A stretch of DNA of 16,029 nucleotides from a bacterium (GCA_021794335.1 JAJYQZ010000242.1:1-16029), one strand, 5' to 3'; counted from the first letter of the stretch, positions 8,141 to 14,347 are shown. Notes: generated by a model not told the origin, from the sequence alone. Made by a program: numbers and translations.

Positions 8141-9319
8141 ATGCGCGGAAGATTATTAAAAGCAAGACTTCATATTTTATCCCCTATTCACATTGGATGC
8201 GACGATGTTTATGAACCTACGCATTTTGTAATAGATAAAAATAAAAATATATTGATAAATTTTGACCCGTTAAATTTTATAAAATCGCTCTCCCCTTCAG
8301 AAAAACAAAAAATTACTGAAATATCAACGAGAGGAGACATTGAATCTATCTTAAAAATTTATGAATTTATATCAAAGAAATTGGCTTCGATTAAAGGCAT
8401 AAATGTTGAAATTTCTAGCGCTTTATCGAAACACTACGAGAAGGTTTTAAATTTGTTAAAATCTAACGATAAAAAAAATATAAGTAATGAAATTAATAAC
8501 TTCGTTATAAATAGAACCGCATTCAATCCAAATAATAATCTTCCATATATCCCCGGTTCCTCGTTAAAAGGTTCTTTTAGGACCGGTTATTTAAATTGGA
8601 TTTCGAAAAATGGAACAAATAATAATTTCTCGACATGGAAGGCAGACGCCGCAAAAATATTGGATACTGATGAAGAAAAAGCGAAAATATTTGCAAAGAA
8701 AAATAAAAAGTTGGAAGAAGATATATTGGGTGGAAGTTTTTATTCCGACCCATTTAGCATGATAAAGATTTCAGATTTTCTTCCTGTTAAAAATATTAAG
8801 ACAAAAATATTATACGCGGTTATTAAAAATAAGAAAATTCCAAACCCAATAAAGGCTCCGCGTGGTCCATCTCAAATACTTGAAATAATCAATGAAGGTA
8901 GTATTTTTGAGGGAGTTATAAATATCAATAATCACGAGGATAGTCCAGAAATTAAAAAACCAATCGATTTGGATAATATTTTAAAAGCGTTGAATACATT
9001 TTATAGAGATGATTTTATAAAAGAAAATGATAAAGTTTTAAAAAAGTTTGGCGCAAGTTCGGGTTCTTATGATATTTATAATAATAAGTATAAAGGGGAA
9101 TTTCATCGCGGATGCTTTGTTCGCATAGGCAGGCATTCCGGTGCGGAGGCGGTTACTGTAGAAGGGGTCAGAAAAATAAAAATCAATCAAAAAAATGGAG
9201 AGCCCCCTAAATATCTTGAACATACTACTAGAATTTGGCTTGCATCTGAAGAAAGCAACCCCAAAACAAATGAAAAGTTATTGCCATTCGGATGGGCTAT
9301 ATTGGAGATTTTGGAGTAA
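8141..9319 (+). CDS. csm5: Type III-A RAMP subunit Csm5
   Basis: Csm5 caps the 3' end of the crRNA in the Csm complex and recruits host nucleases for crRNA maturation in studied systems. The product has 392 residues. ARLHILSPIHIGCDDVYEP (N-terminus) is the first RAMP strand with the Csm5-type HIG turn. LPYIPGSSLKGSFRTGYL (near 135-152) is the RAMP signature. CFVRIGRHSGAEAVTVEGVR (near 325-345) is typical of the Csm5 C-terminal region. GGAGG is 10 bases before ATG. This is one of the most AT-rich genes here (a sample, 8461-8520, is 22% GC). Its last 42 bases are overlapped head-on by the end of the reverse-strand ATPase gene, and no terminator separates them. Confidence 0.92.
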   Translation: MRGRLLKARLHILSPIHIGCDDVYEPTHFVIDKNKNILINFDPLNFIKSLSPSEKQKITEISTRGDIESILKIYEFISKKLASIKGINVEISSALSKHYEKVLNLLKSNDKKNISNEINNFVINRTAFNPNNNLPYIPGSSLKGSFRTGYLNWISKNGTNNNFSTWKADAAKILDTDEEKAKIFAKKNKKLEEDILGGSFYSDPFSMIKISDFLPVKNIKTKILYAVIKNKKIPNPIKAPRGPSQILEIINEGSIFEGVININNHEDSPEIKKPIDLDNILKALNTFYRDDFIKENDKVLKKFGASSGSYDIYNNKYKGEFHRGCFVRIGRHSGAEAVTVEGVRKIKINQKNGEPPKYLEHTTRIWLASEESNPKTNEKLLPFGWAILEILE

Positions 9320-10591
9320 AAACTTAAATGCCGGTTCGACTTTAACAGCCAAGCCTTCATAAGCTATCGTTTCTTCTTGGGAAAGCGTTAAAATATGCCC
9401 GGTATTAATTTTAAGGCTTTTACAGGCTTCCGCCAGCCCTTCTATTTCCCTTTTTCTTGCATCCGCGCCTGAGAGGTCTGCGCATACCTGTATTGCCGTT
9501 TTTTCGCCACTGTCGCCGTATAAAACAAAATCACATTCCCTTTTGCCTTTATAGAAAAATGTTCTATACCCGTTTTTTTGAAATTCAAGGAACATAAGAT
9601 TTTCAAGAAGTTTTCCATAATCGGCGGAAAATTTAAACGTTACCGCGTTTAAAAGTCCGTTATCGATGACATAAGCCTTTTTTTCTCCGAGTTCTTCTTT
9701 GAGGACGGATTGGGCGTATTTTTTTTCGATTATGAAAAGATATATGGCAGAAGAGGCTTCCATAAACTCGTAAAGAAGATTTTTGCCGATTTTATATCCC
9801 TGGGTTTTAAGTTCGTTGAAAATTTTGTGAACGGAAAGCGGATTTGTTATATTCTCGAATACTCTCTTTATAAAATATTTCAGTGCCGGAATATTAGTTA
9901 TATTAAATCTTTCTATCAGGTCCCTGTAAAGCATGGTATCGAAATAATCCTGCAATATTTTAACCTGTAAAGTTTTATCTTTTGTATCAGCAATCTCGAT
10001 AAAGCCGCCTTGGAATAAGAATTGTTCAAAAAGATTTGCTATTTTTGCCCTGTTTTTAGAGTGGTATAAGTCGGCTTCTATTCCGTTAAAATTAAGGAAT
10101 TCGGCAAACGACAGCGGATATACCTCATAAGTTATCGTTCTGCCCCTTATAGATGTTGCAATCTCTTTGCTTAGAAGCTTTGAGTTTGAGCCCGTGATAA
10201 ATATATTTTTAGTAACGGTGTCGTAAAGCCTTCTTGCAAATTTTTCCCAGCCGTCCACATTTTGAATTTCATCGAAGAAAAAATAACATCCGGCAAGATT
10301 TGTATCGGGATATAATTCCCTATATGCTTGAAGTATTAAATCGAGGGTTTCTTTTTTAAAATCGAGCCTTTCATCCTCAAAATTTATATAAAGTATATTT
10401 TCCTTCGGGATTTTAGTTTTCAAAAGCCTTTTCATGGTTTCAAAAAGGATAAAGGTTTTGCCGCTTCTTCTGACGCCCGAAACGGTTATAATTTTTTGTG
10501 ATTCTAAAGGAATTTCCAGTTCTCTTCTTTTTGTTTGGGGAAGTTTCCCTTTATGAAAATCCTTAATTATCTCTTTAAGTTTCTCTTTCAT
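9278..10591 (-). CDS. AAA ATPase with C-terminal DUF4143-type domain
   Basis: This is a member of the large AAA_14/DUF4143 family, whose biochemical role is poorly defined. Seen here: Walker A GVRRSGKT (39-46), Walker B YFFFDEIQ (103-110), sensor-like ITGSNSKLL (132-140) and an arginine in SIRGR (147-151). The C-terminal half has GKLLENLMFLEF (326-337), then RECDFVL (351-357) and IQVC (367-370), which look like a nuclease-fold core with a degraded ExK (Q-V-C), so catalysis there is doubtful. It has 437 residues, normal for the family. The last 13 residues are encoded on the antisense of csm5, suggesting the original stop was lost at a junction. The ATG has no Shine-Dalgarno and follows a TATAAT box by 6 bases, so the mRNA may be leaderless. 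Operator-like repeats overlap the start. A CRISPR function is not implied. Confidence 0.88.
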   Translation of the reverse strand: MKEKLKEIIKDFHKGKLPQTKRRELEIPLESQKIITVSGVRRSGKTFILFETMKRLLKTKIPKENILYINFEDERLDFKKETLDLILQAYRELYPDTNLAGCYFFFDEIQNVDGWEKFARRLYDTVTKNIFITGSNSKLLSKEIATSIRGRTITYEVYPLSFAEFLNFNGIEADLYHSKNRAKIANLFEQFLFQGGFIEIADTKDKTLQVKILQDYFDTMLYRDLIERFNITNIPALKYFIKRVFENITNPLSVHKIFNELKTQGYKIGKNLLYEFMEASSAIYLFIIEKKYAQSVLKEELGEKKAYVIDNGLLNAVTFKFSADYGKLLENLMFLEFQKNGYRTFFYKGKRECDFVLYGDSGEKTAIQVCADLSGADARKREIEGLAEACKSLKINTGHILTLSQEETIAYEGLAVKVEPAFKFLLQNLQYSPSEWQ

Positions 10592-10631
10592 AAAGAAATT
10601 ATATCATAATATTTCTCTTTTATAAAGAAAT
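10580..10631 (-). promoter_or_regulatory. ATPase promoter with two palindromic operator-like repeats, one covering the start codon
   Basis: Two 20-base direct repeats, 10580-10599 and 10612-10631, differ at one base (TTTCTCTTTYATAAAGAAAT). Each is an imperfect palindrome. Their starts are 32 bases apart, about three helical turns. The first covers the ATPase start codon (10589-10591). On the reverse strand TATAAT (10598-10603) ends 6 bases before ATG and a weak TTTATA lies 17 bases upstream of it. The layout suggests a repressor pair, perhaps self-regulation, and a leaderless transcript. Confidence 0.5.
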
Positions 10632-10665
10632 ACCCTAATTCTGCAATAGAAATTTATTTTCTGGC

Positions 10666-10712
10666 ATTTTAGTCCACATCAAAGACATGCTTTGATAAAC
10701 GTGGGCTAAAAT
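10666..10712. repeat. Long imperfect stem-loop
   Basis: The outer arms ATTTTAGTCCAC (10666-10677) and GTGGGCTAAAAT (10701-10712) pair with a single T-G. The inner arms ATCAAAG (10678-10684) and CTTTGAT (10690-10696) pair perfectly around ACATG. A 4-base bulge (AAAC) lies on the right side. Read as RNA it folds into one long hairpin and could act as a terminator or be part of the repeat family. Confidence 0.7.
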
Positions 10713-10715
10713 ATC

Positions 10716-10777
10716 GCTTTCGCGGGAATGACTTTGTAGGATTTTATTTTCTGGATTCCTGCCTACGCAGGAATGAC
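10716..10777 (-). repeat. Two REP-like palindromic units, reverse orientation
   Basis: GCTTTCGCGGGAATGAC (10716-10732) is a half unit. CTGGATTCCTGCCTACGCAG continuing to 10777 is a full unit with an 8-bp perfect stem at 10755-10774 (ATTCCTGC/GCAGGAAT, loop CTAC). Both are versions of the GTCATTCCCGCG...GCGGGAATCCAG dispersed element seen in many proteobacterial-type genomes. They face the units at 10810-10897 in opposite orientation. Confidence 0.75.
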
Positions 10778-10809
10778 TAAGAGAGAATTTACGATTTCAC
10801 TATTTAGGT

Positions 10810-10897
10810 GTCATTCCCGCGAAAGCAGTATTGTCATTCCCGCGTAGGCGGAAATCCAGATTTACTTAGCGTTGGGTGTCATTCCGAAGGAAGCGGG
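10810..10897 (+). repeat. Three REP-like palindromic units, forward orientation
   Basis: GTCATTCCCGCGAAAGC (10810-10826), a full unit GTCATTCCCGCGTAGGCGGA running to 10859, and GTCATTCCGAAGGAAGCGGG (10878-10897) are successive degenerate copies. Translating this region gives the familiar spurious CHSRVGGNPD peptide, so the open frame across it is not a gene. Confidence 0.75.
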
Positions 10898-10915
10898 AAA
10901 GTTTCAAAGCAAACA

Positions 10916-11050
10916 AAGTTCAGCGAAGCTCAACTTCACATATCGGAGGCATGCGTTCAAAGGCACGCGCCGCCTTTGCGTGCCGAAGATGCCGTCAGGC
11001 ACATATTTTCGCCCGCACGATTGTTTTTGCATGTTGAAAACGCGGGCGAA
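10916..11050. other. Block of three stem-loops, no gene; possible structured RNA or repeat remnant
   Basis: Three hairpins follow each other: AAGTTCAGC/GCTCAACTT (10916-10936, one mismatch), GGCACGC/GCGTGCC (10962-10984, perfect 7 bp) and TTCGCCCGC/GCGGGCGAA (11008-11050, perfect 9 bp with a long loop). The block is clearly richer in G and C than its flanks. No known RNA family is recognised and the open frame across it looks artificial. Confidence 0.35.
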
Positions 11051-11140
11051 GATGGCGAAGCGGTAATCCGGTATTTACATATAAAAGAAACATCTAAATA
11101 TTTTCTATTGCAGGATTAAAGAAATATAATTTAATTTTAT

Positions 11141-11245
11141 TTACTGCTTAAACAGGCTGCCTACGTTAACGGGCTTAGCCTCCTCTTCGGAAACCGTAAA
11201 AGATTCTCTGAAAGTAAAATTAAATACGGGACATAAAAACAACAT
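11141..11245 (-). pseudogene. C-terminal remnant of an unidentified gene
   Basis: A reverse-strand frame of 34 codons reads MLFLCPVFNF, then TFRESFTVSE, EEAKPVNVGS and LFKQ before TAA at 11141-11143. The last 29 residues look like genuine protein, but the frame emerges directly from the 11233-11262 palindrome and has no ribosome binding site. This is best read as the tail of a gene whose body has been lost. It parallels the outer-membrane protein remnant next to the other palindrome copy at 439-483. Confidence 0.35.
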
Positions 11246-11262
11246 TTCCGAAATATTGTTTT
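11233..11262. repeat. Dispersed hairpin, copy 2
   Basis: The reverse complement of this 30-base stretch matches 448-477 at 28 of 30 positions, sharing the TTTCGGAAAT centre. The arms pair imperfectly here because of an extra A and one C-T difference. It abuts a truncated reverse-strand frame, as copy 1 does, and the two copies bracket the effector operon and ATPase gene. Confidence 0.8.
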
Positions 11263-11325
11263 ATTTAAGCATCATGCAAAACAGGGTTATAATTTTTATG
11301 GAATGATATAATAATTAAATTGAAA

Positions 11326-11332
11326 AAGGAGG
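11326..11332 (+). promoter_or_regulatory. Ribosome binding site fixing the start of the acidic small protein
   Basis: AAGGAGG ends 8 bases before ATG 11341. It rules out the longer in-frame TTG start at 11320, which would place this site inside the coding region. Confidence 0.8.
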
Positions 11333-11340
11333 TAAATAAA

Positions 11341-11649
11341 ATGGGATTATTTAATTGGTTTTCCGATTTATTCAGCGATTCCGATTCTGCTTCTTCTTCT
11401 ATGGATATGGGAGTGAATCCCGCGACGGGGCTGCCGATGATGGACGATTCTATGATAGACGTGGCAGGCAATCCTTACGGAACGGATTTAGACGACAACT
11501 CTTCCGCTTCCGCCTCTGCTTTTAACGATGACGGGTTTTCGTCTGACGATAGTTTCTCGTCTTCCGGCAGCGGCGGTTTTTCGGCTTTTGATGACGATGA
11601 CAATTCTTCATTTGGAGGAGGGGGTAGTTTTTCGGACGACGATTTTTAA
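11341..11649 (+). CDS. Small acidic serine/aspartate/glycine-rich protein of unknown function
   Basis: The 102-residue product starts MGLFNWFSDLFSDSDS, then carries two conserved-looking motifs, NPATGLPM (26-33) and DVAGNPYG (40-47), followed by a low-complexity tail rich in Ser, Asp, Gly and Phe that ends GGGGSFSDDDF. The tail is probably disordered. Short proteins with NPATGLPM and DVAGNPYG motifs occur in many bacteria as uncharacterised families, from memory, so I regard this as a real gene. It has an excellent Shine-Dalgarno. Two TATAAT boxes (11288-11293 and 11307-11312) lie upstream, without good -35 partners. It converges on the next gene with 22 bases between. No link to CRISPR is evident. 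Confidence 0.75.
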   Translation: MGLFNWFSDLFSDSDSASSSMDMGVNPATGLPMMDDSMIDVAGNPYGTDLDDNSSASASAFNDDGFSSDDSFSSSGSGGFSAFDDDDNSSFGGGGSFSDDDF

Positions 11650-11671
11650 CTTTTTCTATGGGCAGGCAATT

Positions 11672-11917
11672 CTATTTTAAAGCGGCGGGGTTGATAACAT
11701 TATAGAAATACGGCAGAACTAAATTGCCCGCTTCGTCTATAAACGGGGGATATTTTTTTGCCCGCGCGATAGCCATCCTTAAGAGCATTTTGTCCTTATG
11801 CCTTTCCCTTTTCCTGTGTCCTCTTTTATCAAAAGGATAGAGTCCCATTTTGACTAACTCCGGCTTTTTTGTTCTGGAAAGGTTTACAATTTCTTTATAA
11901 TCCCACGTTCTATCCAT
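11672..11917 (-). CDS. Small basic protein of unknown function
   Basis: The preferred start is ATG 11915-11917, giving 81 residues beginning MDRTWDYKEIVNLSRTKK. A GGGA lies 5 bases upstream and a GGAG further back. The frame is open further upstream to a TTG at 12001, but that extension reads through a small inverted repeat (AGGCG/CGCCT) and looks unnatural. The middle is highly basic (FDKRGHRKRERHKDK) and the tail is more hydrophobic (NLVLPYFYNV). Basicity suggests nucleic-acid contact, but no domain is recognised. It is convergent with the acidic small protein and divergent from vapB. Confidence 0.5.
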   Translation of the reverse strand: MDRTWDYKEIVNLSRTKKPELVKMGLYPFDKRGHRKRERHKDKMLLRMAIARAKKYPPFIDEAGNLVLPYFYNVINPAALK

Positions 11918-12024
11918 TTTTTCCCGTTTTCTCCAAATGCGGCTTGGGCAATTTTGGGAGGCGATTGTCCGCCTGTTCTTTATCTCCACTATGCCCGACA
12001 AGCCGGATTGTAGTAAAAATAAAA

Positions 12025-12053
12025 TTGATAGATAGAAAATTTTGTGCTACAAT
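12025..12053 (+). promoter_or_regulatory. Promoter of vapBC
   Basis: TTGATA (12025-12030) and TACAAT (12048-12053) are spaced by 17 bases, 10 of 12 matching consensus. The start codon of vapB is 24 bases downstream of the -10 box, with GAGGTGAT as ribosome binding site (12061-12068). VapBC pairs usually repress their own promoter. Confidence 0.65.
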
Positions 12054-12077
12054 TATAAATGAGGTGATTATTAAATC

Positions 12078-12311
12078 ATGCAGGCTGTGAAAGTTTTACC
12101 CAAAGGGCAGATTACCCTTCCCAAAAAAATTAGGAAAAGATTAAAGATAGACATAGGCGACCCTCTTTTGCTCGAAGAAAAAAACGGCGAAATAATCTTA
12201 AAAAAAACTAGGACTATTTTTGATTACATCGGTTTTTTGCCAAATCTCGGCATGGACATGGGAGACATGATAGATAAGGCAAACGAGGAAGCGGCAAATG
12301 AGAACAGATAA
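12078..12311 (+). CDS. vapB: AbrB/MazE-fold antitoxin VapB
   Basis: The 77-residue product opens with a SpoVT/AbrB swapped-hairpin DNA-binding domain: VLPKGQITLPKKIRKRLK, then GDPLLLEEKNGEIILKK (about residues 5-45). The C-terminal part (DYIGFLPNLG, DMIDKANEEAA) would wrap and inhibit the toxin. It should bind its own promoter region. It overlaps vapC by 14 bases, the usual translational coupling of such pairs. Confidence 0.88.
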   Translation: MQAVKVLPKGQITLPKKIRKRLKIDIGDPLLLEEKNGEIILKKTRTIFDYIGFLPNLGMDMGDMIDKANEEAANENR

Positions 12312-12714
12312 GGCATTTGTCGACACGAGCGTGATAATACGTTTACTTGTCAAAGACGACGGAGAAAAAGTTTCTAAAACTTTGAACCTTATTAAAAATG
12401 CAAAAAATAAAGGAGTGTCCCTGTATGTTTTACCGGTTGCCGTTATAGAAACTGTGTATGTCCTGGAGAAAGTGTATAAAATACCGAAAATAGTTGTCAA
12501 AGAACTGATAGAAGCCATTTTAAACACGCAGGAATTCAACATTGAATCCGAACAGGTTTTTAGAGATGCAATGTCTTTGTATTTAAACGAGAATATTAAA
12601 TTCGGCGATGCGTTAATGTCCTGCTGGGCGTTTGAAAAGGGGATATCCGCGGTATACACTTACGACAACAAGGATTTTAAAAGAATAAAAGGTCTTGAAG
12701 TAAGAATGCCGTAA
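12298..12714 (+). CDS. vapC: PIN-domain ribonuclease toxin VapC
   Basis: VapC toxins are Mg-dependent RNases that cut tRNA or rRNA unless held by VapB. The 138-residue PIN domain shows the acidic quartet D9 (FVDTSV), E51 (VIETVY), D104 (FGDALM) and D123 (YTYDNKDF), so it should be active. GAGG 9 bases upstream lies inside vapB. The pair sits between the effector operon and cas1. An 89-base AT-rich gap follows, without an obvious GC-rich terminator, so read-through into cas1 is possible. Confidence 0.9.
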   Translation: MRTDKAFVDTSVIIRLLVKDDGEKVSKTLNLIKNAKNKGVSLYVLPVAVIETVYVLEKVYKIPKIVVKELIEAILNTQEFNIESEQVFRDAMSLYLNENIKFGDALMSCWAFEKGISAVYTYDNKDFKRIKGLEVRMP

Positions 12715-12803
12715 AATAAAAATAAATCTATTCTTTAGTTAAATTATCTGTTTAAATTAAATTAATCTGGCAGTAGCCAGCGGATTCAGATTTTAACCAA
12801 ATT

Positions 12804-13898
12804 ATGTCAACGATTTACATTGTTTCCGATTATGGAAAATTAGTAAAATTCGGAGACGTCCTACAGCTTAAGAAGGGTGACGACATATACAAGACGATAT
12901 TCCCCTTTAAAACCGAACAGCTTGTCGTTATCGGAAATATAGAAATAACCTCTCCCGCCCTAAGGTCTCTCATGTTCCACAATATCGACGCGATATTACT
13001 TGGAAATAACGGGAAATTTAACGGCAAGATAACCTTTCAAGACGGAAAAAGCAAGAACGTGTTCTTAAGACAAAAGCAGTATAGACTGCTTGAAGATAAG
13101 GAGTTCTGCTTAAAGGTTGCAAAGTCCATCGTTTCTGCAAAACTGCAAAACCAGTATAGTTTTATGCAAAGAATAAAAAGAAAAAGGGAATACGACCCCG
13201 CCGTAACTAAAAGCATAGACGGCATCAGAAATATTATGAATTTAGTCGAAAATTCGGATAACATCGACCAATTAAGAGGCTACGAGGGGTTGGGGGCAAA
13301 GCATTATTTCGATTCTTTCAGATTTGCCATAGATTCGAGCTGGGCAAAATTTAACGGGAGGAGCAGGCGCCCCCCTAAAGACAATGTGAACGCTATATTG
13401 AGCCTTTTATACACATTGATTTTATTTAGGGTCGATGCGGCGGTGGAGGCGGCGGGGCTTGACAACTATGTCGGATACTTTCATGCGCTTGATTACGGCA
13501 GGCGGACGCTTTCCCTTGATTTATTGGAGGAATACAGAACGCCGATTGCCGACGCGTTGACGGCCGCATTGTTTAACTTGAATATTTTGGAAAAAGCCGA
13601 TTTTAAGGAAGTCGTTTTTTCTAAAGATAATGAAGAGAACCACGTATATATTGAAGAAGAAGGTTCGGCGGAAACGGATAAGGAAATAGTTATGGACGGC
13701 GAGAGAGGGGTATTATTGACTAAGGCTGGGCTCAGAAAGGTTCTGGAGCAATTGGAACGAAAATTGGACACATCTTTTTATTATGTTCCGCTGGAAAAGA
13801 ATATCTCATACAGGGATTTATTTTTTGAACAGGCAAAACAATTTAAAAGAGTGGTGAACGGCGAAGAAAGCCAATATAAGCCCTTGGCGCAGAAATGA
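12804..13898 (+). CDS. cas1: CRISPR adaptation integrase Cas1
   Basis: Cas1 with Cas2 inserts new spacers at the leader end of the array. The 364-residue protein has an N-terminal beta domain (IYIVSDYGKLVKFGDVLQL) and a helical C-terminal domain. The catalytic metal ligands are visible as E161 (RGYEGLGAKHYF), H227 (YFHALDYGR) and D239 (SLDLLEEYR). There is an acidic stretch around 277-300 (EENHVYIEEEGSAETDKE) that may be a loop insertion. No reverse transcriptase or Cas6 fusion is present. No Shine-Dalgarno is visible before ATG. A 60-base sample (13441-13500) is 57% GC, far above the csm genes. The first cas2 follows 67 bases later. Confidence 0.95.
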   Translation: MSTIYIVSDYGKLVKFGDVLQLKKGDDIYKTIFPFKTEQLVVIGNIEITSPALRSLMFHNIDAILLGNNGKFNGKITFQDGKSKNVFLRQKQYRLLEDKEFCLKVAKSIVSAKLQNQYSFMQRIKRKREYDPAVTKSIDGIRNIMNLVENSDNIDQLRGYEGLGAKHYFDSFRFAIDSSWAKFNGRSRRPPKDNVNAILSLLYTLILFRVDAAVEAAGLDNYVGYFHALDYGRRTLSLDLLEEYRTPIADALTAALFNLNILEKADFKEVVFSKDNEENHVYIEEEGSAETDKEIVMDGERGVLLTKAGLRKVLEQLERKLDTSFYYVPLEKNISYRDLFFEQAKQFKRVVNGEESQYKPLAQK

Positions 13899-13965
13899 TT
13901 TGGCGTAAGATGATCAAGATGATATAAAATAATGCATAATTGTGTATAGTTACATATAATGTTAT

Positions 13966-14244
13966 ATGATATATATGATATGTTATGACATAACCGATGC
14001 CAAAAGACTCAGAAAGGTTTCCAAGGTTTTGATAAATTACGGTATAAGGATACAGAAGTCTTTTTTTCAGTGCGAGATATCTAAAGATTCGGTAAAAATA
14101 TTAACCAAAGAATTACTTAATGTTATTGATACGGCAAAGGATAGATTGTCGATTTATCCCCTCTGCGACTTTTGCCTGAGAAATAATGTTTTATCGGACG
14201 GCGCAGGAGAAATTATGAAGATTGAAACATTTGAAATTTTATAA
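13966..14244 (+). CDS. cas2: CRISPR adaptation protein Cas2, first copy
   Basis: The 92-residue ferredoxin-like protein has the N-terminal strand with the conserved aspartate D8 (MICYDITDAKRLRKV), then VLINYGIRIQKSFFQC (21-36) and a C-terminal strand (KIETFEIL). Cas2 dimers bridge two Cas1 dimers in the integrase. The ATG at 13975 is an alternative start three codons in. There is no Shine-Dalgarno. TATAAT (13955-13960) ends 5 bases before ATG, suggesting a leaderless message. It differs strongly from the second cas2 downstream. Confidence 0.9.
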   Translation: MIYMICYDITDAKRLRKVSKVLINYGIRIQKSFFQCEISKDSVKILTKELLNVIDTAKDRLSIYPLCDFCLRNNVLSDGAGEIMKIETFEIL

Positions 14245-14253
14245 TTATAATGT

Positions 14254-14277
14254 TATTTCCGCATAGGCGGAAAATCC
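14254..14277 (+). repeat. REP-like palindrome between the two cas2 genes
   Basis: TTTCCGC/GCGGAAA pair as a perfect 7-bp stem at 14256-14273 around ATAG. The unit resembles the GTCATTCCCGCGTAGGCGGA copy at 10833-10859. It could terminate transcription of the first cas2. Confidence 0.6.
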
Positions 14278-14347
14278 CGTATTTTATTGTACATTGAAGC
14301 AATATCAATGGTTTCTACCGATAATTTAAAGTATATATATTGAAAAA

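Larger units (their letters stand above)
10641..11113. mobile_element. Possible non-coding element bounded by 12-bp inverted repeats
   Basis: CTGCAATAGAAA at 10641-10652 and its exact reverse complement at 11102-11113 bound 473 bases with no convincing gene and many palindromes. The similarity continues imperfectly for about ten more bases inward. A 10-base direct repeat, TAAAGAAATA, lies just outside on both sides (10623-10632 and 11117-11126) but does not abut the inverted repeats, so it is not a clean target duplication. This could be a miniature element or an accidental pairing in repeat-rich DNA. Confidence 0.3.

Noticed and set aside
10808..11119. 103-codon open frame on the + strand
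   Set aside because: It runs across REP-like palindromes and hairpins and yields the familiar spurious CHSRVGGNPD peptide, with no ribosome binding site.
11918..12001. N-terminal extension of the basic small protein to a TTG start
   Set aside because: The extension crosses a small inverted repeat and has no better ribosome binding site than ATG at 11917.
12804..13898. Possible reverse transcriptase or nuclease fusion on Cas1
   Set aside because: At 364 residues it is a lone Cas1. The only extra is an acidic loop near residues 277-300.
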